NCBI GenBank assembly: GCA_016793115.1
Contig: JAEUIN010000153.1
Location: 1-60,001, forward strand
Direction: 5' to 3'
Length of the DNA: 60,001 nucleotides
Source: Planctomycetaceae bacterium
Lineage (GTDB): Bacteria; Planctomycetota; Planctomycetia; Pirellulales; PNKZ01
The notes under the pieces were generated by a model. That model saw only the letters and a list, made by a program, of their open reading frames with translations, did not search any database and was not told the origin of the DNA. Positions 18,090-27,572 of this stretch are shown here, piece after piece. How positions within the stretch are numbered: the stretch's first letter is position 1; each line of letters opens with the position of its first letter. A program made the translations under genes and the position numbers.

Positions 18090-18165
18090 GTCGGGTGCCT
18101 GGGGCAGACCGAAGAGATGCCCCATCATTCTGGGGCTTCGCCTGCGGCTCCAGCCCTAGGCACAC
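18090..18165. repeat. Extragenic inverted-repeat element after kdsB
   Basis: Outer arms GTGCCTGGGGC (18095-18105) and GCCCTAGGCAC (18153-18163) pair with one wobble. An inner hairpin GCCCC...GGGGC spans 18119-18136. It sits between the kdsB end and the pseudopilin promoter region and looks like a REP-type element. Confidence 0.55.
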
Positions 18166-18187
18166 GCTACGCTTTGTGTGACGCGCT

Positions 18188-18949
18188 CTAGGAGGGCTTC
18201 GCGGCCCGCATGCGTTCGACGAACCGCCGGTAGTCGTCCGGCGTGTCGATGCCCCGCGTCGGCTCGTCGACGAGGCCGACGCCGATCTCAAACCCGGCTT
18301 CGAGCACCCGCAATTGCTCGAGCTTTTCGATCCGCTCGAGCCGCGACGGGGGCATGGCGGCGAGTTGCATTAGGAACTCGCGGCGATAGGCGTAGAGGCC
18401 GATGTGTTGAAGGAACGGCGATGGACCGCCGGCGAGCCATTCGTCGGCTCCTTCGCGCGGATGCGGAACGAGGCTGCGGCTGAAGTAAAGGGCCCGGCCG
18501 CGAGCGTCGCAGACCACCTTCACAACGGCCGGGTTGTCGAGCATCGCGCGCTCGCGTATCGGCGTGGCGAGCGTCGCCATGACGAGCGTCGGATCTCGTT
18601 CAAGAATATCCACGACGAGATCGATCGCAGCGCCTGCGATCTCCGGCTCATCGCCTTGCACATTGACGATAATTTCCACGTCGTCCGGCAAATTGCGAGC
18701 CACTTCGGCGACTCGGTCGGTGCCGCTCGGGCAATCGGGGCTGGTCATGACGGCGCGGCCGCCGAATGCCTCGACTTCCGCGAAGAGTTCGGAGTCGTCG
18801 ACGGCGACGCAATAACCTGCGGGGCGCGAGGCTCGCCGCGCCGATTCATAGGTGTGCTGCAACACCGTCTTGCCGGTCTCACGCAACAGCAACTTGCGCG
18901 GCAACCGCGTCGAAGCCAATCGCGCCGGAATGATCCCCCAGCTTTTCAT
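18188..18949 (-). CDS. kdsB: 3-deoxy-manno-octulosonate cytidylyltransferase
   Basis: Activates Kdo with CTP to CMP-Kdo for lipopolysaccharide inner core. The 253-residue protein has the nucleotidyltransferase N-terminus IIPARLASTRLPRKLL, the substrate segments SPDCPSGTDRVAEV and NVQGDEPEI, and C-terminal HIGLYAYRREFL and GIDTPDDYRR. Length matches KdsB (about 250). The ATG at 18949 is preceded by GAAGGG and gives the family N-terminus. The tRNA-Arg gene ends only 35 bp upstream on the same strand with no terminator between, so kdsB is probably read from the tRNA promoter. Its presence implies a Kdo-containing envelope polysaccharide. Confidence 0.94.
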   Translation of the reverse strand: MKSWGIIPARLASTRLPRKLLLRETGKTVLQHTYESARRASRPAGYCVAVDDSELFAEVEAFGGRAVMTSPDCPSGTDRVAEVARNLPDDVEIIVNVQGDEPEIAGAAIDLVVDILERDPTLVMATLATPIRERAMLDNPAVVKVVCDARGRALYFSRSLVPHPREGADEWLAGGPSPFLQHIGLYAYRREFLMQLAAMPPSRLERIEKLEQLRVLEAGFEIGVGLVDEPTRGIDTPDDYRRFVERMRAAKPS

Positions 18950-18984
18950 CGAGAATCCCTTCTCCACAATCAATTGCACGCAAA

Positions 18985-19058
18985 TACCCCCGACAGGAAT
19001 CGAACCTGTAACCTGCCGCTTAGAAGGCGGCTGCTCTATCCAGTTGAGCTACGGGGGC
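18985..19058 (-). tRNA. tRNA-Arg (anticodon TCT)
   Basis: This is a 74-nt cloverleaf on the minus strand. The acceptor GCCCCCG pairs with CGGGGGT (terminal G-U), the D arm is GCTCAACTGGATAGAGC, the anticodon stem GCCGC/GCGGC holds loop CTTCTAA (anticodon TCT), and the T loop is TTCGATT. CCA is not encoded. Confidence 0.95.
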
Positions 19059-19140
19059 CGATCTGCGAAGCGCGGCCGGGAGACGCGGCGCGCACTTCGA
19101 AAGGTTGAAATATAGCGAGCCTTACGGCGGGCGTCGGCGC

Positions 19141-20157
19141 TTATTTCGCCGCGGCGCGGGTCAAGCGATCGTGGATCGCTTCCCAGCCCGGCGCGCGCGG
19201 CGGACGTTCGACGACGATATGCTCGACCCCGGCCGCCTCCAACGTATGGAGCGTATCGTAAAGACGTCGTGCGTATGCCTCAGGTTCGTCGGCAAGGCAA
19301 ATCTGTACGACTCCTTCGCGGGGAGCGGTCGGCGACGCGTCTCCGCCGCAAGAAACCCAGCCGATTTTCGATTTCGTTCGCAGCAATTCCGCGAGGTCCG
19401 CAGCTCCGGACCCGTCGACGATGTCGAGCGGCACGGCCGGTGAGTAGTGTTTGCGATGCATGCCCGGAGAAGCTATCCCTACGTCGTGGTCGCCGGCATG
19501 TCGCTCGACGATTTCGATGTCCTCACCGAGCGCCGCCGTCAACTCCGCGGCGCCGATCACGCCGTGGCGAAGCAGGCGCGGTCGCGGCCCTGAAACGTCG
19601 ACGACGGTCGATTCCAGCCCGCAGGCGGTCGGCCCGCCGTCGAGAATCAGTTCGATCCGGCAGCTCAGACCGGCCGCAACATGCTCGGCGCGAACGGCCG
19701 AAACCCGAGTGGAAAGATTCGCGCTCGGCGCGGCCAACGGACGTTGTGCCGCCAGCAACAACGCCCGTGCTACCGGGTGGTCGGGAATTCGCAGTGCCAC
19801 GGTCGGTCCGCCGGCCGTGACGATCGCGGGAATCGAATCGGCTTTGGGAACGACGAGCGTCAGCGGGCCCGGCCAAAACGCGGAGGCGAGTTTCTCGGCG
19901 GCCGCCGGCCAATGCGACGCCAGCCGGCGCGCCGCGTCGAGATCGGCGATGTGCACGATCAGCGGATTATTCGCAGGACGTCCTTTCGCGGCGAAGATTC
20001 TGCTTACGGCCGACTCGCTTAGGGCATCGGCGCCGAGTCCGTAGACGGTTTCCGTGGGAAAGGCGACGACGCCGCCTGCGCGAAGCACCGCCGCGGCGTG
20101 GGCGATCGGCTCCGGCTGCGGATGGTGAGGATCGACGACAAGGATTTCGGTGTTCAT
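19141..20157 (-). CDS. tsaC: Threonylcarbamoyl-AMP synthase (Sua5/YwlC type)
   Basis: Makes threonylcarbamoyl-AMP from threonine, bicarbonate and ATP for the t6A37 modification of tRNAs that read ANN codons. The N-terminal YrdC domain shows GGVVAFPTETVYGLGADA, KGRPANNPLIVHI and PSANLS. The 338-residue length and the linker RKHYSPAVP followed by an extra C-terminal domain mark it as the long Sua5 form rather than short TsaC. Start ATG 20157 gives MNTEILVVDPHHP; the 50 upstream codons of open frame overlap the kinase gene and are not family-like. It lies 25 bp after the hybrid kinase gene on the same strand, suggesting one transcript. Confidence 0.93.
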   Translation of the reverse strand: MNTEILVVDPHHPQPEPIAHAAAVLRAGGVVAFPTETVYGLGADALSESAVSRIFAAKGRPANNPLIVHIADLDAARRLASHWPAAAEKLASAFWPGPLTLVVPKADSIPAIVTAGGPTVALRIPDHPVARALLLAAQRPLAAPSANLSTRVSAVRAEHVAAGLSCRIELILDGGPTACGLESTVVDVSGPRPRLLRHGVIGAAELTAALGEDIEIVERHAGDHDVGIASPGMHRKHYSPAVPLDIVDGSGAADLAELLRTKSKIGWVSCGGDASPTAPREGVVQICLADEPEAYARRLYDTLHTLEAAGVEHIVVERPPRAPGWEAIHDRLTRAAAK

Positions 20158-20182
20158 GGGTGCGGCTGCGACCTCGGGCAAG

Positions 20183-23077
20183 TCAACGCTCGACGGCCAG
20201 CGCGCTTTCGGCGATGAGACGCAAGAGCGTCGCCGCATCGACCGGCTTGGTGAGATGCTCGTCGAAGCCGGCGTGCATGGCGCGAGTGCGATCTTCGTCG
20301 CGTCCATAACCGGAGAGCGCGATCAATCGTTTGGCTGAAAAACGATGGTCGGCTCGCAGCGCGGCGGCGACGGCGTATCCATCGAGGCCGGGCAGACCGA
20401 TATCGCAGACGACGACTTCCGGCCGGAATTCACGAGCCGCCTCTAACCCGCCGGACCCATCATGAGCGACTTCGACGACGTGCCCGTGTCGTTCGAGGAT
20501 CAACCGGAGCGTCGTCGCGGCATCGCGGTTGTCTTCCACGACGAGCACGCGCGTCGATCGTTCGACGATCGGCGGGGCGGAGTATTCAACGACCTGCGGT
20601 TGCGGCTCGGCCGCGAGCGGCAGAATGACGGTGAACGTGCTGCCGCGGCCGATGCCGTCGCTGTGGGCGACGACATGCCCGCCGTGCAATTCGGTCAGCC
20701 CTTTGACGAGCGCCAACCCCAGCCCGAGACCGCCGCGGCTGCGATCCAAGCTCCGATCGGCTTGCGTGAAAATATCGAAGATGCGGCTCAGGTCGTCCGG
20801 CGAAATCCCGATTCCGGTGTCCGTTACCGACAGTTCGGCGACGGCCGCTGCGCGGTTTTCAACTAATGCGACCGTGATCCGGCCGCCATCTTCCGAAAAT
20901 TTGGCGGCGTTCGTCAACAAGTTATCGAGCACTTGCGCGATGCGCGTTTCATCCACTTGAGCCCAAACCGGTTCCACGGGAAGCGACTCGACAAGCGTCA
21001 GGCGTCGTTCGGCGCAAACGGCTCGGCGGCCGGCGACGACGCCATGGACGATCGTAGCGAGATCGGCCTGATTGCGCCGCAATTCGATGCGTCCGCGGTT
21101 GATGCGTGAAACGTCGAGCAAGTCGTCGATAATCCGACCCATGTGCTCGACCTGACGCGACATGATTTCGCACAATTCCCGAGCGGTATCGTCGCCGTCG
21201 CCGACGGCCGCGAAATAATCGAGGGCGCTGCGGAGCGGCGCGAGCGGATTGCGCAACTCATGCGCGAGCATCGCCAGGAATTCATCTTTGCGACGATCCG
21301 CTTCGCGAATGTGCTGCAGCAATTGCGCGTTCTGAAGAGCGATCGCCGCGCCGGCGACCAACGTCTGCAGCTTGACGCAATCTTCCGCGGTAAACCCCTG
21401 CGGCTTGTTGTGCAACTCCAGGCAACCGAGAATCTCATCGCGCCGTCCGAGAATCGGCAAATTGACGAGCGTCGTCACGCCGAACCGCCGGCGCAACTCC
21501 GGCCGAATGACGTCGTCGACGGCCGCGTCGTTGGAAAGGTAGTGCGTGTGGTGCCGCATCACCCACGCCGAAACGCCTTGCGGATCGTCGGCCTGGTAAA
21601 CCAAATCCAGCGGCATGAACTGGTCGCCGGAACAGTATTCGTGGAACGCGAGTTTGCCGTCGTGTTTCAGGCCCGCCATGCCCCACGGGGCGTCGGCGAT
21701 TTGCAATGCGGCGCGAACGAGGGCCCGCAGGATCGCGGTTTGATTGAGGTCGTCGTTGACCTCGCGGACGCCTTGCGAAAGCCGCACGAGCTTTTGGGTG
21801 CGCTGGGTGAGACGCTCGACCAGTTTCTCTCGCTCCTGCTCGACCTGACGACGCTCGCTGATGTCGACGAACGCCCCGATGCTGCCGCGGGGCCGGCCCT
21901 GATCGTCGAACAGCGGCACCGCGTATTCGAGCAGGCGAATCGTTTGCCCGTCGTCGAACACGACGTCGAGTTCGACGTCATGCGAGGCCACCCCTTCGCG
22001 TGCGGCGACTTGCATCGGCAATTGGTCGTTCGACAACGTCTCGCCGTTCAACAAAACATGGAAATTGCGCGGCCGTTCCCGGTCGGGTGCCGTGAGGGAG
22101 GCGTTGGCATTTTCGTCGAGCCGGAGCAGCTTGGCGAAGGCGGGATTGATCTGGATGTTGCGACACTCGACGTCGTCGGCGATTCCGATGCCGATCGGCA
22201 ACACGTTGAGCAGCGTGGCCAATTCCTCCACGCGTTGTTGCAGTCGGCGATTGGCATCCCCCAATGCTTCGTCGCGTCGGCGTAATGCCGAGATGTCCTC
22301 CAAAACGCAGACGAACTGCCGCAGCGAGCCGGTGACGCAGCTGACTCGCATTCGCGTCAGAAACCGCTCGCCGTCGGCGCGGGGTTGGGTCGTCTCAGCG
22401 ATCCAGAATCCTTCGCTCGCGACGACCTCGGCGATCGTCGAAATCCGGCATTGATGGGCACTTTCCGCTCCGCCGGTCAGTTCCAACGCGTTACGCCCGA
22501 CGAGTTGGCCCGGTGCGACGCGAAACATAGTATCCAATGCGGCGTTCGCAAACGTGATGCGGCCGGCTTCGTCGAACAGCATCACGCCTTCGGACATCGC
22601 CCCCAGGACGCGCGAATGCAATTCGGCGGCGACGGCCGATTGACGAACTCGCTCCAATGCGCCTCGTAATTCTCGTTCGGCGACCCGCGAGCGACGACTT
22701 TCGTAATGCACGCGTCCGGCGATCCACGAGATCGCCGAGCCGACGATGACGAGCGCCGCAAGGCGGATGACCGCGTCGCCGACGGCGGACGTGTCGAGAA
22801 TGAATAACCAAGCCGACGCCGCCGACAACGCCGTCGCGATCAGGCCGGATCGCGCGCCGCAATAGAGTGCGGAAATAACGAGCGCCGGAAAAAACAAAAT
22901 GAACGGGGCGGCGTTACCCAAGAGCGGATCGAGCAGCAGGCGACCGCCGGTTGCCAGAAGAGGCAACCCGAATGTCACCGCCGCCTGGGCGACGACCGGA
23001 AGTTCCCTACTTGGATCCACCGCCGCGGTCGGGGGCGTGGTTGGCGTACGGTTCGACGATTCGACTTCCGATTTCAC
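20183..23077 (-). CDS. Hybrid sensor histidine kinase, PAS-PAS-GAF-HisKA-HATPase-REC
   Basis: About 964 residues. The N-terminus has four predicted membrane helices of DUF4118/KdpD type (LPVVAQAAVTFGLPLLATGG to VIVGSAISWI, about 35-120). Two PAS domains follow (about 150-270, 285-410), then a GAF domain (about 435-590). HisKA has the phospho-acceptor in LAHELRNPL near residue 606, the ATPase has TDTGIGIS and GGLGLGLALV, and a C-terminal receiver has its phospho-aspartate in VVVCDIGLPGLDGY. The start is GTG with GGAG 5 nt before it. Open frame further upstream runs through the tRNA-Leu gene and is not protein. The ligand and the output partner are unknown; no response regulator with DNA-binding domain is adjacent. 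Confidence 0.9.
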   Translation of the reverse strand: MKSEVESSNRTPTTPPTAAVDPSRELPVVAQAAVTFGLPLLATGGRLLLDPLLGNAAPFILFFPALVISALYCGARSGLIATALSAASAWLFILDTSAVGDAVIRLAALVIVGSAISWIAGRVHYESRRSRVAERELRGALERVRQSAVAAELHSRVLGAMSEGVMLFDEAGRITFANAALDTMFRVAPGQLVGRNALELTGGAESAHQCRISTIAEVVASEGFWIAETTQPRADGERFLTRMRVSCVTGSLRQFVCVLEDISALRRRDEALGDANRRLQQRVEELATLLNVLPIGIGIADDVECRNIQINPAFAKLLRLDENANASLTAPDRERPRNFHVLLNGETLSNDQLPMQVAAREGVASHDVELDVVFDDGQTIRLLEYAVPLFDDQGRPRGSIGAFVDISERRQVEQEREKLVERLTQRTQKLVRLSQGVREVNDDLNQTAILRALVRAALQIADAPWGMAGLKHDGKLAFHEYCSGDQFMPLDLVYQADDPQGVSAWVMRHHTHYLSNDAAVDDVIRPELRRRFGVTTLVNLPILGRRDEILGCLELHNKPQGFTAEDCVKLQTLVAGAAIALQNAQLLQHIREADRRKDEFLAMLAHELRNPLAPLRSALDYFAAVGDGDDTARELCEIMSRQVEHMGRIIDDLLDVSRINRGRIELRRNQADLATIVHGVVAGRRAVCAERRLTLVESLPVEPVWAQVDETRIAQVLDNLLTNAAKFSEDGGRITVALVENRAAAVAELSVTDTGIGISPDDLSRIFDIFTQADRSLDRSRGGLGLGLALVKGLTELHGGHVVAHSDGIGRGSTFTVILPLAAEPQPQVVEYSAPPIVERSTRVLVVEDNRDAATTLRLILERHGHVVEVAHDGSGGLEAAREFRPEVVVCDIGLPGLDGYAVAAALRADHRFSAKRLIALSGYGRDEDRTRAMHAGFDEHLTKPVDAATLLRLIAESALAVER

Positions 23078-23109
23078 GCTCACTCCGCCAAACGCTCCCG
23101 GCGCAATAG

Positions 23110-23191
<82 letters not shown>

Positions 23192-23409
23192 AGAGCGCAT
23201 TATCTTACCTGAAAGCCCAGAAGTTTTGCAGCGGAAGTTGCCGTCGTCGAAGGCGGGATACGCGTCGGAACCCGCCGAAGGAACGGGATTTGCGTATTGC
23301 GCCGAGGTTCTTCGGGTCGCCGGCGCTTTTCCCGCGACGCCATCGAGCGGCTGCCGATGCCGCTGATTCGAACGCCGCAGGCGACCGAGTCGTAGCGAAA
23401 CTTTAACGA

Positions 23410-24558
23410 GTGGAATTCACGACCGTGACCGTTTCCGACACCCCATCGCGGCAGACGCACCCTGGCTCGAACGAAGTGGGGTGGTTATCGCGCGAACGGG
23501 CCGTCGCGGCGGCGCTGGTCGTGGTGACCGGGGCGGTCTTTTATACCTGCTGTCTGTTGGCCGCGCCGTTTCTTTCGGCCATAGCTTGGAGCGGGGCTCT
23601 GGCCGTTGTGGCGCACCCGATGCACCGCGCGATTTTGAATCGGCTAGGTCGGCCGAATCTTTCGGCCGCGGCGGCCGTGCTCATGGTGGCGCTCGTCGTC
23701 GTCGGCCCATCCATTTTCATCGTGCAGCAACTGGTTCAGCAGCTCGCCGTCGGCCTCGCCGAATTGCAAGCGAATACCGAGCAGGTCGTCGAACGATTCC
23801 CTCAAATGCGCCCGTTTCTCGACATGCTTCACGGCGGCGAAGTGCCCGATGAGGCGAAGCAAGCGATGGCCGGCGCCGTCGGCGGCGTGCCGAAGTTCGT
23901 CGGCGGATCGCTGTGGTTTGGGGGGCAATTGTTGATCACATTCTTCATGCTCTTCTACTTCTTTCGCGATCGGCGGGCCATTCTCGGCGGCGTGATGCGA
24001 TCGGTTCCGCTCACGACGGCGGAAGCCGGCAAATCGTTCCAGCGCGTCGAAGACACCGTTTTCGCGACGATCTACGGAAGTCTCGCCGTCGCGATCGTGC
24101 AGGGGACGCTGGGCGGAGTCATGTTCTGGCTGTTGGGGCTTTCGACGCCGCTGCTATGGGGCGTCGTGATGGCCCTCTTGGCGACGGTGCCGATGCTCGG
24201 CACATTCGTCGTGTGGTTCCCGGCGTCCGTGTTTTTGGCGCTTGAGGGGGACTGGATTCGCGCTTTGATTCTCATCGCCTGGGGGTCCGTCGCGATCGCG
24301 CTCGTCGACAACTTCTTGTATCCGTTTTTGGTCGGCAAGCGATTGCGTCTGCATCCGCTGCTGGTTTTCATCGCCGTAGTCGGCGGGATTTCGCTGTTTG
24401 GCGCGGCCGGCGTGGTGTTGGGGCCGGTCGTCCTCGCGGTCGCCGAGGCGCTGCTCGATGTTTGGCGAACGCGTACCGAACACGGTGGCACGGTCGAGCA
24501 GGGGGCGGAGGTCGATTCGTCGTCGACGCGCTGCGCAGTTCGCGGCGAGCCGAGGTAA
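23410..24558 (+). CDS. AI-2E family transporter (UPF0118 membrane protein)
   Basis: This 382-residue polytopic membrane protein has an early hydrophobic pair (AAALVVVTGAVFYTCCLL; AAAAVLMVALVVVGPSIFIV), a long soluble segment (about 110-170) and a C-terminal bundle with LLITFFMLFYFFRDRRA, GLSTPLLWGVVMALLATVPMLGT, and the characteristic DNFLYPFLVGKRLRLHPLLVFI. These fit the AI-2E/PerM family, which exports autoinducer-like molecules or acts as an antiporter depending on member. The start is GTG 23410; another GTG five codons on is possible. A small unknown gene follows 55 bp downstream on the same strand. Confidence 0.88.
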   Translation: MEFTTVTVSDTPSRQTHPGSNEVGWLSRERAVAAALVVVTGAVFYTCCLLAAPFLSAIAWSGALAVVAHPMHRAILNRLGRPNLSAAAAVLMVALVVVGPSIFIVQQLVQQLAVGLAELQANTEQVVERFPQMRPFLDMLHGGEVPDEAKQAMAGAVGGVPKFVGGSLWFGGQLLITFFMLFYFFRDRRAILGGVMRSVPLTTAEAGKSFQRVEDTVFATIYGSLAVAIVQGTLGGVMFWLLGLSTPLLWGVVMALLATVPMLGTFVVWFPASVFLALEGDWIRALILIAWGSVAIALVDNFLYPFLVGKRLRLHPLLVFIAVVGGISLFGAAGVVLGPVVLAVAEALLDVWRTRTEHGGTVEQGAEVDSSSTRCAVRGEPR

Positions 24559-24613
24559 GATAGCGTGCCGAACGCAAACGTTTGATCACGATATCGCTGT
24601 GAAGAGGTGCGCA

Positions 24614-24901
24614 ATGACGCTGCAACCGCAACGGAAACCTGCGGCCACGATCTTGGTCTACGTGTATTCCAACGGGTTCGCCGGCTATGCGGTAGCGCCG
24701 CGCGTCGAAGGGGACGGGCGGCGCCACGAACTCAATCTGAGCGGAACGACCTTGCCGCTCTACAGTACATACGAGATCGCCGGAGACTATATTCCGCTGA
24801 TTTCCGATCGCCAAATGGGGGTCGGGGAGCTCGAGCAGAGCATTGAATCGCTCGCGACGCAGGGCTTTCGCGTGACTAAAATACCGGCCGACGCGGATTA
24901 G
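24614..24901 (+). CDS. Small conserved-looking protein, unknown function
   Basis: The 95-residue soluble protein begins MTLQPQRKPAATILVYVYS and includes a central region rich in aromatic residues (LPLYSTYEIAGDYIPLI). No signal peptide or membrane helix is seen. A GAAGAGG box lies 6 nt before the ATG, supporting translation. Composition and codon bias match the neighbours. It probably shares a transcript with the AI-2E-type gene. I do not recognise the family. Confidence 0.65.
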   Translation: MTLQPQRKPAATILVYVYSNGFAGYAVAPRVEGDGRRHELNLSGTTLPLYSTYEIAGDYIPLISDRQMGVGELEQSIESLATQGFRVTKIPADAD

Positions 24902-24907
24902 CCGCGC

Positions 24908-25126
24908 TTAGCCGTTGATCCCGAATTCCTGCAGCTTCTCCTTAACCCAATCCATGATCGGTTCCCGGAGCTTATAGAGCAGCGCTAGAACGATCGCAGC
25001 AGCGCCGAAGATAATCACCGCCTGCATGGTTTCCATGCCGCTTTCGTCGCGATCGAGTCGTCGCAATGCGTTCCGGAGGGAGGCCAAAGTACACCTCACG
25101 ATGAATTGTCGGTTAGTTGCCTTCAT
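24908..25126 (-). CDS. Small single-helix protein, possible Flp/type IVb pilin-like
   Basis: The 72-residue protein has a basic N-terminus (about 1-28), then DESGMETMQAVIIFGAAAIVLALLYKL, a transmembrane helix introduced by a Gly, then an amphipathic charged tail (REPIMDWVKEKLQEF). The charged-leader, Gly, hydrophobic-helix layout resembles Flp (type IVb) pilins, where the motif is usually DESG^ATAIEY. Here the glutamate is at +2 and +5 is Gln, so processing is doubtful. It is convergent with the preceding gene, with 6 bp between stops. No tad cluster is visible. A membrane anchor peptide of other function is equally possible. Confidence 0.6.
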   Translation of the reverse strand: MKATNRQFIVRCTLASLRNALRRLDRDESGMETMQAVIIFGAAAIVLALLYKLREPIMDWVKEKLQEFGING

Positions 25127-25223
25127 AACTCAGCTAAGACGCTAACCGATTCCAGGCTCGAAACAAGTCACGCGACGCCAAAAAGCGGCGAGCTCGACGT
25201 CGCCCAAGGAACTTCGCACAAAA

Positions 25224-25297
<74 letters not shown>

Positions 25298-25425
25298 GTA
25301 GCAAGTGCGGCCTACGACCGCACGCGGCGACTCGCCAGTATCGCAGATTGAGCGATTCGCTCAAGCGTGTCGGGCATGGTGCGTCGGCCGATGTTCGGCC
25401 GATTGGGGACAGCGAAAGCCGCTCG

Positions 25426-27315
25426 TTATTCCACCGTCACGCTTTTGGCGAGATTGCGAGGTTTATCGACGTCGCAACCGCGCAGGACGGCCGTGTAATA
25501 GGCCAGGAGTTGGCAGGGTATCGCGGTAACGATCGGTTGGAGGAAGTCGGGCACGCGCGGAATCTCGATCACGTCGTCGGCCAAGCCGGCGACGTCGCGA
25601 GCTCCATCTTCGCAGGTGATCGCCACGACCGGCCCGCCGCGGGCCTTAATTTCTTCCATGTTGGCCATGACTTTATCGAACACCGCCCCGTGCGGGACAA
25701 TGAAGACGCTGGGAGTGTCGGCGTCGACGAGGGCGATCGGTCCGTGTTTCATTTCCGCCGCCGGATAGCCTTCGGCGTGAATGTAGCTGATTTCCTTGAG
25801 CTTGAGCGCGCCTTCCAGCGCCGCGGGAAAGTTGTATTGCCTGCCGAGATAGAGGAATGTGCGGCATTCACAATACTTGGCGGCGATCTTGCGAATCGCG
25901 GCGTCGCCTTCCAAAGCGCGGGCAACATGCTCCGGCAACTCTTGAAGTTGCTCGATGATGCGTTGGCCCTGCGTAAAGCTGAGGTGCCGCATGCGACCCA
26001 GGTAGAGCGCGAGCATCGTGAGGGCGACGCACTGCGACGTAAAGGCCTTTGTCGACGCCACGCCGATTTCCGGACCGGCGTGGAGATATATGCCGCCGTG
26101 TGCTTCTTTGGCGATCGTACTGCCGACGACGTTCGAGATCGCCAGCGTCATGTGGCCCATGCGCTTCATTTCTCGCATCGCCGCGAGCGTGTCGGCCGTT
26201 TCACCGGATTGCGTGATCGCGAACATGAGCGTGCCGTCGTCGAGCGGCGGATTGCGATAGCGAAGCTCGCTGGCGTATTCGACTTCGACCGGGATGCGAG
26301 CCAATTCTTCGATGAGATACTCGCCTACGAGTCCTGCATGCCAACTGGTGCCGCAGCCGGTCAGCACGATTCGCTTGACGGAGCGGAGTTCTTTGGGCGT
26401 GAGATTGAGGCCGCCGAAGTGAGCGGTGGCTTCATCGAGCGATAAGCGGCCGCGCATCGTATTGCGGAGCGTATCAGGTTGCTCAAAGATTTCCTTGAGC
26501 ATAAAGTGGTCGTAGCCCGCCTTGTCGACGTCGCCCGCTTGCAAGTCGAGCGTTTTGACGTCGGCGTGCTTTTCGCCGAGGTCGCGATGGACGAGGCGCA
26601 GCGAATCGGAGGTGAGCACGGCAATTTCGTGATCGTCAAGAAACACGATTTTGTCCGTAAAGCCGGCGAGCGGTGAAGCGTCGCTGGCGAGAAAGTGTTC
26701 GCCTTCGCCGACGCCGACCACGAGCGGACTGCCGAGCTTTGCGGCGATGATCACTTCAGGAAACTCGCGAAACACGACGGCGAGGCCGTACGTGCCTTGC
26801 AACAACTGCAAAGCCGAGCGAACGGCGTTGACCAGCGGTTGATAACCGGCGGCTGCGACGTCGTTGTGATCGAGACTCGGATTTGCCGCGAGTTCCTGTT
26901 CCCAGAAGCCGGCAATCAGATGGGCGACGACTTCCGTGTCGGTCGCCGAGCGGAACGCATATCCCATCGCTTCGAGGCGTTCTTTCAACGGACGAAAATT
27001 ATCGATGACACCGTTATGGACGACGGCCAGCAGCCCGTCGCCGCCGACGTGCGGGTGCGAGTTTTCATCGGTCGCCGCGCCATGGGTGGCCCAACGGGTG
27101 TGGCCGATTCCGAGACTTCCGGGGGTCGCGCATTGCGCGAGCTTCGCGACAAGCTTGTCGATGCGGCCTGCGGCTTTCACGATCGACATCGCTCCGTCGG
27201 CACCTAGCGTGACGATGCCTGCGCTGTCGTAGCCGCGATATTCAAGACGGCGTAAACCCTGCACGAGGAAGTCGACGCACTCTTGAGGTCCGATATAGCC
27301 GACGATGCCGCACAT
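25426..27315 (-). CDS. glmS: Glutamine--fructose-6-phosphate aminotransferase
   Basis: Makes glucosamine-6-phosphate, the first step to UDP-GlcNAc. The 629-residue enzyme starts MCGIVGYIG, with the catalytic cysteine exposed after Met removal, and has GHTRWATHG and the glutaminase domain to about residue 225. Two SIS domains follow (LTGCGTSWHAG, TQSGETADT; then FLYLGRQYNFPAALEGALKLKEISYIHAE). It ends in the conserved LAKSVTVE. Length is close to E. coli GlmS. The start at 27315 is dictated by the Cys2 rule; 27 extra in-frame codons upstream are excluded. With the GlmM-type gene this gives the core of amino-sugar synthesis. Confidence 0.97.
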   Translation of the reverse strand: MCGIVGYIGPQECVDFLVQGLRRLEYRGYDSAGIVTLGADGAMSIVKAAGRIDKLVAKLAQCATPGSLGIGHTRWATHGAATDENSHPHVGGDGLLAVVHNGVIDNFRPLKERLEAMGYAFRSATDTEVVAHLIAGFWEQELAANPSLDHNDVAAAGYQPLVNAVRSALQLLQGTYGLAVVFREFPEVIIAAKLGSPLVVGVGEGEHFLASDASPLAGFTDKIVFLDDHEIAVLTSDSLRLVHRDLGEKHADVKTLDLQAGDVDKAGYDHFMLKEIFEQPDTLRNTMRGRLSLDEATAHFGGLNLTPKELRSVKRIVLTGCGTSWHAGLVGEYLIEELARIPVEVEYASELRYRNPPLDDGTLMFAITQSGETADTLAAMREMKRMGHMTLAISNVVGSTIAKEAHGGIYLHAGPEIGVASTKAFTSQCVALTMLALYLGRMRHLSFTQGQRIIEQLQELPEHVARALEGDAAIRKIAAKYCECRTFLYLGRQYNFPAALEGALKLKEISYIHAEGYPAAEMKHGPIALVDADTPSVFIVPHGAVFDKVMANMEEIKARGGPVVAITCEDGARDVAGLADDVIEIPRVPDFLQPIVTAIPCQLLAYYTAVLRGCDVDKPRNLAKSVTVE

Positions 27316-27572
27316 TGACCTACCTCGCGAAGCAAACAAATCCGAAGTTGCAACCCGGCGGAATCGACTTGATCCGCGGGCGGGGAACTCTATCAAAACC
27401 GGCCGTACCGCCCTAGAGAACCTTATGGCGGAAAACGACTTGCGGCATCACCGCGACGAGGGTGCTAGAGGCCGGTTCGACGGTTACAATCGCAGCCGGT
27501 CGGCGAAGTGAGTTCATGTCGAGAATGCGGCTCGCCTCAGTTTTTCGCCCAATTCAATCTCGAGTTCCTTGA

